Positions 13,601-22,203 of a DNA stretch of 64,000 nt are shown piece by piece (within the stretch, counting starts at the first letter, position 1; every line of letters starts with the position of its first letter). Made by a program: the position numbers and the translations under genes. The stretch lies in assembly GCA_022818135.1 (NCBI GenBank), contig JAFMSR010000002.1, forward strand, positions 44,492,699-44,556,698. The letters are read 5' to 3'. Origin of the DNA: Saxidomus purpurata. Lineage: Eukaryota; Mollusca; Bivalvia; Venerida; Veneridae. The notes under the pieces are model-generated. The model was given only the letters and a program-made list of their open reading frames with translations, ran no database searches and was not told where the DNA came from.

Positions 13601-16600
13601 TTAATATTTTCCAGACAGTTTTTGGTTTTGAAATAAAATGTTTTACCCATCAGGAAAAAACTGATTTTAACTTTACTGTATTTCAGTGTTGGGAAACGTA
13701 TGTGGGTCAGCAGATATATAAGTTGGTGTTACTGGATCTGGTGGTAGAAACAACCATTATCGTTTTTGTACAACTGCCTAGAAGGTCAGTGCAACTTATT
13801 TTAATATGTTTCTAGATAGAAAGAAAAAAGTCATATTCCCGAAACTGGTTCAGCAGTAGTGTAGACGTTAAGGTGTCTGTTGCTCATCCTGGAGGTTGCG
13901 TCTTCGAGACCCACTGTGGTCACAACCGAACCTACTCATATGACATCAGTACTGTTTTTTCCAGGAAGCGGACTCAAGAGTGACTCAATAAGCTTCAAGT
14001 TTTCTTCACAATGGAGCTTAAATAAATAAGTATAAACTAAACTAAATCTGGTTCCTCTAATAACTCCAGTATAGAATACCATAGCTTATTGAAACTTCCC
14101 ACATAGGAACATTATTAGTTATACAGGTTTTTGTGGTGTAGTTTTGGATATGTACCCTACTTGCAATATATGTCACCAGAGCCCATGGGTACTTTATAAG
14201 TTATACGGGTTTTTGTCGTGTACATCTGGATATGTACCCTATTTGCAGTGTACATTGCAAGAGTCATCGGGTAAGGGTGACATACAGTGAAAACAGGGTA
14301 CATATCCATGTGAACAGGATGAAAATCCATAAAACGAATACAAGTTTAAAAAATTCATAATCTGCATTAATTGCAATCAGGGGCTATGTAACTTGAATGT
14401 CTGTTAGCTGTGATGGCTGAAAAAACGTAAATTTTGTTGAAGTGATTCATGCATGCTTATGTTGTGCTTATATCTCAGTAATCACCTATTGGGTTCATTT
14501 GTAACTACAAGACAGTGTTGACTGAAATCAGATGTTGTAATAAGAATTTAATGACCTTAGAATTATATGAAACTAATTTTAATGATTTTGAGCCTTTTTA
14601 TGTTATCTGGCTTTGCCAGGGTGAGCTTTTCTGATGGATGATTGTCCGTCGTATGTCGTCCGCCGTCCATCAACATTTTGATTCAAATGACATCTCCTTT
14701 GAAACCACTAGGCCAATGTTGATGAAACTATGCAGGGATGTTCCTTGCATGAAGCTCTGCCAAAACTGTTAAAAGAATTCTATTCCATGCAGAACTCTGG
14801 ATGCTAAAAACTTTTAAAATCTTCTCCTCTGAAACCACAAGGCCTAGAGCTTAGATATTTGGCATGTAGCATTGTCTAGTGGACTGCTACCAAGATTATT
14901 CTAATTATGACCCCCGGGTCAAAATTGGCCTTTCCTGGGGCGGGTGGCGGGGGTGGTAATTTGTTTTACAAAGATGTATATAGAAAGACCTATTTGGTAT
15001 ATAACATTGTCTAGTGATCTTCCACCAGGCAAGTGGACTTGTACCAAGGTGAGCGATATAGGGTCATCTTGGCCCTCTTTTGAGTAGTGGTTTAAATCAA
15101 CGAGGAATAATATATGGCTGGCCTATCAGATAACACTTGTGCATTGTATACTGGTATCCTAGAAGAACTGTGATCAATCAGAAATTCTTCTCTAAACTAA
15201 AAAAGCTTGTGTATTTCAGATTAATATATAACAGATATGGTAGTACGGTCGGTCTTGTGAAGAAAATAGGTCCACAGGAGTTTGATTTGCCCCAGAATGT
15301 GATTGATATTATATACTCACAAACACTCTGCTGGTAAGTAAAGAAACTTCATGCTCTTCATTTAAATGTTTATGTTCCTGCCTATTAAGACAACTTGATA
15401 TGAAGGTGGCGCTCGATATTAAGACCAAACATTTCTTATTATACCCCCACAAAACGAAGTTTTTGGGGGGTATATAGGAGTGAGCTTGTCGGTTTGTCGG
15501 TCGGTCTGTTGCTTTTCATGGTTTCCGGATGATAACTCATGAACGACTTTACCTTTTTGAATAATTTTTGGTACACACGTGCAACTTCATGAAATACAGG
15601 TCAAGTTCAACTTTGGGGTCAGTAGGTCAAAGGTCAAGGTCACAGTGACTCTGAACTGTAAAACAGTTTCCGGATGATAACTCATGAAAGGCTTGACCGA
15701 TTTAAATAATTTTTGGTACACACGTGCAACTTAATAAAATACAGGTCAAGTTTGACTTTGGGGTCAGTAGGTCAAAGGTCAAGGTCACAGTGACTCTGAA
15801 CTGTAAAACAGTTTCCGGATGATAACTCATGAAAGGCTTGACCGATTTAAATAATTTTCGGTACACAGCTGTAACATCATCAGATACAGGTCAAGTTCAA
15901 CTTTGGGGTCAGTAGGTCAAAGGTCAAGGTCTCATTTACACAAGTTATTGTATAATAACTCAACGCTATGTCCTTGTGGCCATTCCTTTCTTATGGTTGC
16001 CATACTTCTGTGACAAAGCTGTATTGTGGGGGTATAATTCGTCACTCTTGTGACAGTTCTAGTTTATGTATATTTCAGGTTAGAGATGTTTTTCAGTCCC
16101 CTTATTCATGTATATTTCAGGTTAGGGATGTTTTTCAGCCCCTTATTCATGTATATTTCAGGTTAGGGATGTTTTTCAGTCCCCTTATTCCACTGATGAC
16201 ATTTCTCAAGTGCTTTATATTCTTCTATCTCAGGAAGGTAAGATCTTGTAGTTATTTCCCTTGAACTATACTGCTGTCTCAAATGTTCCAAGCATGTCAG
16301 ATGTTCGGAATTCCATGAAAAAAAAAATTACATGCTTATATAGTGCTATATATCGTTGTTAACTTAAAACCTGAAATCATTGCTAAATACATGTGTGTTA
16401 TGCTATAAAAAACAGAAATTGGGCAGAAATAAGATGCGTAAATTATGTAACGACAGTAAAAGTCTGCTTTTAAGACCACCAGATATTAAGAACGCCTTCA
16501 ATATTAAAACCAGACATTTCATTACCAAATGCTCAGTTTCGTAGTAAAAAGGGCTCGCTAATAAGACCAATTTGTTACTAAGACCACTTTTTACTGGTCC

Positions 16601-19600
16601 GGAGGGTCTCGATACAGGAAGTTTGTTGTATTTAAATGGTTTGTGGAGAACAAAGAAATCATATTCGGAAATCTTAACATGTCTTATTTGCTCTATTTTA
16701 AACTTGTGGTAGTAGATATATGATTTATTTACTTTTGGTAACAGTGGACATTGTTAAAGAACTGTGCTCATACCGAGAAGACGTATCGAACATCAAGGTC
16801 CCACTCACTGTTTATGTTTGTATTATTGTTCTCCTTTGTTCTGGCAACTGTTCCTGTCGGCTACATGATTAGCAGGTAGGTTCTGCTTATATTTATCAGT
16901 TTTTAGCTCGACTATTCGAAGAATAAGGAGGCTATTGCACTCGCCCCGGCGTCGGCGTCTGCGTTGGTTAAAGTTTTTTATAAAGTCAAATATCTTGAAT
17001 ATTATCAAAGGTATTAACTTGAAACTCAAAATATATCTTTGCCATCAACATCTACACTTGAGGAAGCAATCCCCATAACTCTGTTTTGACAGATTTATGC
17101 CCCTTTTTAGCTCGACTTTTCTATGAAAAGGGGAGCTATCCTACTCGCCCCCGGCGTCGGCGTTGGCGTCACACCTTGGTTAAGTTTTTCGTACCACCCC
17201 ACTTTATTTCAAAAGTATTAGAGGTATGGCTTTGAAACTTACCATACTTGTTTACCATCATAACCTCCATCTACAGACAAGAGTACATAAGTCTGTCAAG
17301 GTTTTTGACAGAATTATGGCCCTTTTTATACTTAGAAAATGTTTTGAGCTTGGTTAAGTTTTTCGTACCACCTCACTTTATTTCAAAAGTATTAGAGGTA
17401 TGGCTTTGAAACTTACCATACTTGTTTACCATCATAACCTCCATCTACAGACAAGAGTACATAACTCTGTCAAGGTTTTTGACAGAATTATGGCCCTTTT
17501 TTTACTTAGAAAGTGTATTGAGCTTGGTTAAGTTTTTCGTACCACCTCACTTTATTTCAAAACCATTGGAGGTATTGCTTTGAAACTAACCATACTTGTT
17601 TACCATCACGACCTTCATCAACAGACAAGAGGACATAACTTTGTCAAGGTTTTTGACAGAATTATGCCCCTTTTTGACTTAGAAAATACATTGAATATGG
17701 GTAAAATCCACTTATTGCCTTTAGAAAATACATTGAATATGGGTAAAATCCACTTATTGCCTTAACCCTTTGAGATATTGCTTTGAAACTTTTAATGCTA
17801 TTTCACATCATTACCCCCATCTGTACGCAAGAGAAGGTAACTCTGTCAGGGATTTGTTTTAAAGATTAAGGCCTTTTATCGACTTAGAATCTTGGTTAAG
17901 TTTTTCGTACCAGTCCACTTTTTGACTGAACTGTTTGAGATATTAATTTGAAAGTTGGAATACTTGTTTACCATCATGATTCCCAAACATGGGCAGGAGA
18001 AGGTAATTCTGTCAAGGATTTTATATGAATTATGGCCCTTTTTGACTTAGAAACTCAGTTAAAATTTTCATTCTTGTCCACTTGTTAACTTAACCATTTG
18101 AGATATTACTTTGAAAGTTGGAGTACTTATGTACCATCGTAAGACCTATCTGTAAGCAAAAGAAGATAACTCTGTGAAAATGTTTCTTGATTTGTACTTT
18201 GAAATTCCTGGTTAAAATCTTGTTTTATTGGCAAGCACTAAAAAAGTCGAGCACGCTGTCCTACTGACAGCTCTTGTTAACTTAGAACTTTTGGTTAAAG
18301 TTTTTTTATAAAGTCAAATATCTTGAATACTATCAAAGGTATTGACTTGAAACTCAAAATATGTGTTCACCATCAACATCTACACCTGGGGAAACAATCC
18401 CCATAACTCTGTTTTGAATTTTGACAGATTTATGCCCCTTTTTAACTTAGAACTTTTGGTTAAAGTTTTTTATAAAGTCAAATATCTTGAATACTATCAA
18501 AGGTATTGACTTGAAACTCAAAATATATCTTTACCATCAACATCTACACCTGAGGAAACAATCCCCATAACTCTGTTTTGATTTTTGACAGATTTATGCC
18601 CCTTTTTAACTTAGAACTTTTGGTTAAAGATTTTTATTAAGTCTAATATCTTGAATATTATCAAAGGTATTGACTTGAAACTCAAAATATATCTTTACCA
18701 TCATTATCTACACCTAAGGAAACAATCCCCATAACTCTGTTTGGATTTTATTTACAGATTTATGTCCCTTTTCAACTTTTGAGTTAAAGATTTTTATAAA
18801 GTCTAATATCTTGAATACTATCGAACATGTTGACTTAAAACTTAAAATGTATGTTAACTATCAACATCTTCTCCACTGTTTTTGATTTTTGACATATTTA
18901 TGCCCCTTTTTAACTTAGAATTTTTTCACAGTTTTTACCAGACTGAAATACTCGAAATGGCTTATTTTTGAAATGTCATGAAATGATTTTGCAGCATGCA
19001 GCAGTTATGCATTTTTAATTTTATGCATAACAATTTTGAAATGTTACAAAGTTATTCATGATAACTAAATAAACAAGGTCATGTATATCTCCCCCTCTCC
19101 GCCTCCCCCCAGTTGGCTTACAGATTCCAGGGTAATTTACATTTACAGAGGTCTTTCAAAAAGTTTTGTATCTTTAACCTTAATTCTTATAGACAATTAC
19201 ACAAAACACCACTCCTGTTCTAAGACAAAAAAACCTATTTTACTGACAAGCTTTCGAATAGTCGAGCGTGCTGTCGTGAGACAGCTCTTGTTGTTACTGG
19301 TATCTATCAGTTACTGAATTCTCACCCTGCTTTATATCATGACTTGTCCATTGTTTAAGCCATTGTAAGGTTGATTAGGAAGTGCGAGAATGCTGGCAAT
19401 GTCAGAGGGTAGAGGGATCAAGCACTGGTTCTTTGTTGAATCAGCAGTAAAGTAAACTGCCTATTGTTGGTACAATTTGTCTTGTGGTGAGAAAGACTGT
19501 GAACCAAATAATAGACTAACAGACACGCAATCTTTACAGTATCATATTTATTGTTCATAAGAAGATATATTGAAAAAAAATTAAAAAATGAGTGTTTCCA

Positions 19601-21075
19601 GTCACTCAGTGGACTAACTTGTTACTGCCGACCTCACACTTTTTGTATAAAAAAATAAAGGCAAAATAAAATAAATAATGAAAGAAAACCTGCTGACTGA
19701 CGGACTTTTACTTTTTTTTCCAAGGAGACACGTAGGCTGACGTAGCACAATATTTTATTTTGCCTTATAAAGAACCATGGTAATAAACTAAAAGCTGAAA
19801 GGAACAATAACATAGATATGGTATGTTCAATATAACATGTTGAAATAATTAATACAAACAAATAAAAATATATTTCTTTGGTTATATTTCAGTATTGCAC
19901 CAAGCCAAAGTTGTGGACCATTCCGAGTGTACAGTTCAATTAATTACACCATGTTTGATTCGTTATCTAACACAGTTAAATCATGGCCTGATGCACTCAG
20001 AGATATACTTCTATTCCTCAGTTCAGTTGCTTTCCTTGTACCTGCAATTATTTTATTATGGTGAGTTTAAATCTCGTAATCTCAACACTGAAGTCCTGAG
20101 TACAGTTTTACTAACAATCTTGGTAAAATGCATTTACGTAAATAGAACCAACTTGAGTTGAGTTTACGTAAATCGTACACTGTATTGTATTATACTAGGC
20201 TATGCGTTATATATAATCTCTTGTAGTGTCTACATAATTATCTTGACTGTACAAGTAATCGGCATCAGTATGTTTGTAAAACAGTTCCCTAGTCATTACA
20301 CTAGCAATTAATGAGGGTTGGCCACAAAACTGTCGTAAGTCCTTCTTTATTTCATATAAGTTACAACAGTTTTGCGGTCAACCCTTCAAATTTAATTTAT
20401 TATCATATGGCTGTTTTGCAAAAGCCTTAAAATCACTTAGGATATCATGATCTTTTATGTCACAGAGAACATTAGTATCGATTATGATTAACAAAGTGTT
20501 CTAACAAAAAAGTATTTGAGATGTTTGACTCTGTAGATGTTTAATTTCAAGTTTGCTTGTATTATATTTCCTTTGCACATTTGTGTGTTGTGATACTGCT
20601 GTGGTAATGTAATGTTTTCTGACTCCCTGTTATGTTTTGTTATATTTCAGTTTGTTGATGTACTATTTCTGGTTGTTGGGCTCCGGATACAAGCGAAGGG
20701 AAGAAATTCTCAGTGATCAACTTAAAATGGTAACGTATTCATTTACATAAAATCCAAATACTGATAATATATACAACTTGAAGAACTAACCACTGGTTTT
20801 CAGCTTCATTTATCAGTGGCATAACATCTGGTTTGGTTTTAAAAATATTGACTGATTCTTCATTTTCAGAATTTTAATAAATATTCAAATTTAACATTAT
20901 TAATGAATAGAAAGAAAACTTTTTGTTTCGCGAATTCAAAGTGATTTACAGTAACAGATTAACCGTATTTTAACAGTGTTGATATTTCACAAATATATTT
21001 TATTTCCAGGTGTCCAAAGACAAACAGTTCTTATTATCTAGAGTGAATGAAGTGTTATTACATGGCGAGTCCTGA
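7578..21075 (+). CDS. TMC: TMC (transmembrane channel-like) protein, 5'-incomplete, 14 exons
   Basis: TMC proteins are multi-pass membrane proteins; TMC1/2 form the pore of mechanotransduction channels in hair cells, and roles of TMC5/7-type members are less clear. The exons are 7578-7659, 8418-8686, 8987-9141, 9634-9778, 10375-10536, 11040-11200, 11803-11947, 13687-13784, 15220-15333, 16162-16237, 16745-16875, 19893-20060, 20651-20729 and 21010-21075. All junctions are GT-AG and the phases agree throughout, giving 616 residues up to a TGA. The signature CWETYVGQQIYKL opens exon 8, and roughly ten hydrophobic spans are present. The first recovered exon (RLEKFNRRMREL) is cytosolic, so the true start lies upstream and was not found. 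The product is most like the TMC5/6/7 type, but subfamily is not certain. Confidence 0.93.
8418..8686 (+). CDS. TMC: TMC exon: TM1 and first extracellular loop
   Basis: Continues the split glycine codon as GKFGTAIMSFFRFIRWL and then a long hydrophobic stretch (TM1), followed by a polar loop with candidate N-glycosylation sites (NSS, NCS). The donor is ACT|GTAAGT in phase 0. The loop ends in the LQGT motif just before the next exon. Confidence 0.92.
8987..9141 (+). CDS. TMC: TMC exon: TM2
   Basis: Starts GWMERTVLFYGKYHNRTY and continues into YNMGLAYILAIGACFVV, the typical YNMPLAY-like entry to TM2. The donor AAA|GTATGT leaves two bases (AA) that join the next exon. Confidence 0.92.
9634..9778 (+). 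CDS. TMC: TMC exon: intracellular loop after TM2
   Basis: Encodes the conserved TMC loop with VYAGWDYAITNKKAA (compare the family pattern F-WDFCITN). Phase 2 in, phase 0 out (AGG|GTAAAC). Confidence 0.92.
10027..10196 (+). repeat. 85-bp tandem duplication with tRNA B-box-like motif
   Basis: Two ~85-bp copies (10027-10111 and 10112-10196) both contain AGGTTTGATCCCTGGCCAGG and end in GGTATGCCTCAG. The GGTTTGATCCC core is a tRNA B box, so this is probably a duplicated SINE fragment in a TMC intron. Confidence 0.65.
10375..10536 (+). CDS. TMC: TMC exon: basic loop and TM3
   Basis: Begins SCLEEEIQNRRRERRSPND, a highly charged cytosolic stretch, then FFIRVLVNCFVLALLAGSLF (TM3). It is exactly 54 codons with both boundaries in phase 0. 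Confidence 0.92.
11040..11200 (+). CDS. TMC: TMC exon: TM4
   Basis: Encodes LQEEELNEFVALIVQYLPYL and then VLNFVIPKVFQKI, a hydrophobic span followed by the FxKI motif. The donor AAG|GTTAGT is immediately followed by a minisatellite (11222-11465). Confidence 0.9.
11222..11465 (+). repeat. minisatellite next to TMC donor site
   Basis: About six imperfect monomers of roughly 40-45 bp, each with a GAGAGATATGTAAACAAT-like core and TCTCCTATTGTACTGTG. The array starts about 20 bases after the donor at 11201. Confidence 0.8.
11803..11947 (+). CDS. TMC: TMC exon: TM5
   Basis: Encodes RSILLRLASLAVLIGSLYRL, closely matching the LLRLASL TM5 entry of TMC proteins, then a loop ending SRGSIK. The donor AAG|GTATTA is in phase 0. 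Confidence 0.9.
12222..13293. mobile_element. nonautonomous hAT-type element, 1072 bp
   Basis: Ends form an inverted repeat: CAGGGCTTCGATAATTTTTGG at the left (shown partly as CAGGGCTTCGATAA) and its complement TTATCGAAGCCCTG at the right. Each end is flanked by the same 8 bp, CTTATAAC (12214-12221 and 13294-13301). An 8-bp target duplication with CAGGG termini is characteristic of hAT elements. The longest interior frame is 90 codons (12336-12608) with no recognised domain, so the element would depend on a transposase elsewhere. It sits in a TMC intron. Confidence 0.85.
13687..13784 (+). CDS. TMC: TMC exon: CWET signature and TM6
   Basis: Opens directly with CWETYVGQQIYKLVLLDLVV, the diagnostic TMC-domain motif, then the rest of TM6 and LPRR. 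The acceptor is TTTCAG and the donor AAG|GTCAGT. Confidence 0.95.
13849..14040 (+). repeat. tRNA-derived SINE
   Basis: The tRNA-like head has AGTGTAGACGTTAAGGTGTC (A-box region) and a degenerate B box (TCTTCGAGACCC). The tail is AT-rich (TAAATAAATAAGTATAAAC). Located in a TMC intron. Confidence 0.7.
14112..14335. repeat. direct plus inverted repeat of a TGGATATGTACCCT motif
   Basis: Two direct copies of GTTTTTGT-GTGTA followed by TGGATATGTACCCT (about 14127 and 14206) and one inverted copy (AGGGTACATATCCA near 14297) form a stem-capable local cluster. Probably a small decayed inverted-repeat element. Confidence 0.5.
14600..15112 (+). repeat. dispersed bivalve-type repeat fragment
   Basis: Contains GAAACCACTAGGCCAATGTT, GATGAAACTATGCAGGGATG, AACATTGTCTAGTG (twice) and GTGAGCGATATAGGGTCATC. 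From memory these phrases belong to a long dispersed repeat common in bivalve genomes. The internal partial duplication of the CTAGTG phrase suggests tandem monomers. No coding frame. Confidence 0.5.
15220..15333 (+). CDS. TMC: TMC exon: EFDLPQNVIDIIYSQTL segment
   Basis: Encodes LIYNRYGSTVGLVKKIG and then PQEFDLPQNVIDIIYSQTL, the strongly conserved TMC region preceding the next membrane span. It splits the Trp codon (TG|G) with the next exon. Confidence 0.93.
15440..16036. mobile_element. TA-flanked inverted-repeat element, 597 bp
   Basis: Starts TATACCCCCACAAAACGAAG and ends GCTGTATTGTGGGGGTATA, so the termini are inverted copies of TATACCCCCACAA. The inside has three ~140-bp monomers containing TTTCCGGATGATAACTCATG and GGTCAAAGGTCAAGGTC. 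A Tc1/mariner-like nonautonomous element is the simplest reading. It lies in the TMC intron just before the triplicated acceptor. Confidence 0.75.
16066..16197 (+). repeat. triplicated splice acceptor and exon start
   Basis: Three consecutive 41-42 bp copies of ATGTATATTTCAGGTTAG-GATGTTTTTCAG then CCCCTTATTC. The third copy overlaps the real exon at 16162. Each copy carries a complete pyrimidine-AG acceptor and the first codons LGMFFSPL. Because 41 and 83 are not multiples of three, upstream acceptor use would end at a stop soon after. Confidence 0.85.
16162..16237 (+). CDS. TMC: TMC exon: LGMFFSPLIPL membrane span
   Basis: Completes the split Trp codon and encodes LGMFFSPLIPLMTFLKCFIF then FYLRK, a conserved TMC span. 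The 5' edge is the last of three tandem copies of the acceptor plus exon start. Only this third acceptor keeps the downstream frame open; splicing to either upstream copy leads to a stop. Confidence 0.92.
16440..16625. repeat. fragment of AGACCA-type repeat
   Basis: Several copies of TTAAGACCA-type phrases (TTTTAAGACCACC, CTAATAAGACCAATT, CTAAGACCACTTTTTACTGG) resemble the interior of the elements at 6878 and 28303. Ends are not clear. Confidence 0.4.
16745..16875 (+). CDS. TMC: TMC exon: following membrane span
   Basis: Begins WTLLKNCAHTEKTYRTSRSH, a cytosolic connector, then a hydrophobic span ending VGYMIS. The donor is CAG|GTAGGT; the next intron holds the nested elements at 16903-19292. 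Confidence 0.9.
16903..19292 (+). mobile_element. AGCTCGAC-type long element (outer copy, interrupted)
   Basis: The left end TTAGCTCGACTATTCGAAGA and the right end TTCGAATAGTCGAGCG, followed by a GACAGCTCTTGTT tail, are inverted copies. The interior has four to five ~170-bp monomers containing AAGTCAAATATCTTGAATAC and ACAGATTTATGCCCCTTTTT. A second element of the same general type has inserted inside it at about 17108/18279, right after GATTTATGCCCCTTTTT. No coding frame is present, so mobility would be in trans. Confidence 0.8.
17109..18278 (+). mobile_element. AGCTCGAC-type long element (inner, nested copy)
   Basis: Begins AGCTCGACTTTTCTATGAAA and ends AAAAAGTCGAGCACGCTG then TGACAGCTCTTGTT. 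The interior is a run of ~170-180 bp monomers (GGTTAAGTTTTTCGTACCAC, CATACTTGTTTACCATCA). It interrupts the outer element, whose sequence resumes with AACTTAGAACTTTTGG, so it is the younger insertion. A 42-bp unit is exactly duplicated at 17681-17764. Confidence 0.8.
19893..20060 (+). CDS. TMC: TMC exon: late extracellular loop and start of last span
   Basis: Encodes SIAPSQSCGPFRVYSSINYT, matching the family's P-S-CGPF segment, then the start of the last membrane span (ILLFLSSVAFLVPAIILL). Confidence 0.9.
20315..20386. repeat. short palindromic element
   Basis: The left arm GAGGGTTGGCCACAAAACTG and the right arm CAGTTTTGCGGTCAACCCTT are near-perfect complements separated by about 20-25 bases. 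A foldback MITE in a TMC intron. Confidence 0.65.
20651..20729 (+). CDS. TMC: TMC exon: end of last span
   Basis: Encodes CLLMYYFWLLGSGYKRREEI, the exit from the last span into the basic C-terminal tail. Acceptor TATTTCAG, donor ATG|GTAACG. Confidence 0.88.
21010..21075 (+). CDS. TMC: TMC terminal coding exon
   Basis: Starts after TATTTCCAG in phase 0 and encodes VSKDKQFLLSRVNEVLLHGE, then S and TGA. The short cytosolic tail ends the protein 22 codons into this exon. The 3' UTR end was not determined. Confidence 0.88.
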   Translation: MSKDKQFLLSRVNEVLLHGES

Positions 21076-21399
21076 GGATTGGTTTTCCCCGCAGGCTTTG
21101 TATTGCCACACCTCCACTTGTACAGTCTAGATAATTATGTAGACACTACAAGAGATTATCTATAACGTATAGCCTAGTATAATACAATACAGCTGATTCT
21201 ACATGTAGATGGACATATCAAATGTTTCATGTTTAGCTGTTTATGCGAAAAATGTGTTTTGAATTTAACGTTACACATTTAGTGGACTTGTCGTTGTCCT
21301 GATGACTGTTGCAGCTTGTTCAAATGTTGTCAACATGTTAAATTGTGTTGCAAATTATGGGCATTTACAAAATACTAAGTTTCTTCTTAGTTGTAGAGT

Positions 21400-21560
21400 A
21401 AAGATCCTGTATAAGACCTCTCTTCAGACCAGTATAACGTTGTCTTAATAATGAATCAGTCCTATTAGTGAGACGTTTTTACTATCAAATTCAGTATTTG
21501 CTTCTGAAATGTCCGGCCTTAATATCAAGGGAGGTCTTAGAATCAAGGTCGGTCTTAGTA
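21400..21560. repeat. fragment of AGACC-type repeat in probable TMC 3' region
   Basis: Contains CCTGTATAAGACCTCTCTTC, CAGACCAGTATAACG and AGGGAGGTCTTAGAATCAAG, resembling the repeats at 6878 and 16440. Boundaries are unclear. Confidence 0.4.
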
Positions 21561-21757
21561 GCGTAAGTTTATTGTATATGTGTTCTGCAAAGACAGGAAG
21601 AGTGCAATGTACATTCTAACAATATGGATCAGTCATGACAAAGGGATATACAGATGATCCAGTTTTTGGTGTTTTGTCACAGACTTGTAAATAATGTTGA
21701 TAACGTCCAGAATACGTCATCCCTGCTGAAAGCAAGCTGTATCATGGTGGTGCAGAC

Positions 21758-22203
21758 TTAAAGCGACTGCACTCCAAATTCTTAGTAAATTTTAATTTTT
21801 TGGTAAAATCAATATATATTCAATTTGTCAGCATCAAGATTATTTTCTTTGTGTAAGAGCTAAAAATAAAGGTAGAAATTTTTTTTCACCGGCCAGGTTT
21901 TGAACTCGGATCTTTGCGCTTACAAAAAATTTACAGCGGCTTAACCTACTACACTACAGTGTCAGCTGATTTGATGCAAGTTAAAAATATTGATATACCA
22001 AAGAGCCACCCCTTTAGTCACGGGGTGATATTTTCTACAATAAAAGTAAGCAAAACAACACATTTTAATTGTTTCTTTTGTTAGAAAACTTGTCACGTTA
22101 TCATAATACAATGCCCCTGATACAGCAATGACAATTGTTTTCTTGAAATTGAAAATTTTCTTTTTTTAGCGTAACTTGTCCATCTGGAGTGCAGTCGCTT
22201 TAA
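21758..22203. mobile_element. TTAA-ended inverted-repeat element with embedded tRNA-like sequence
   Basis: Termini TTAAAGCGACTGCACTCCA and TGGAGTGCAGTCGCTTTAA are perfect 19-bp inverted repeats with TTAA at both extremes, as for piggyBac-type insertions. On the minus strand, 21888-21970 reads like a degenerate tRNA, with a GAGTTCAAAACC B box. 446 bp, no coding frame. Confidence 0.8.

Noticed and set aside
15968..16264. 98-codon frame covering the triplicated acceptor
   Set aside because: The frame arises from reading intron repeats into the real TMC exon; only 16162-16237 is supported as coding.
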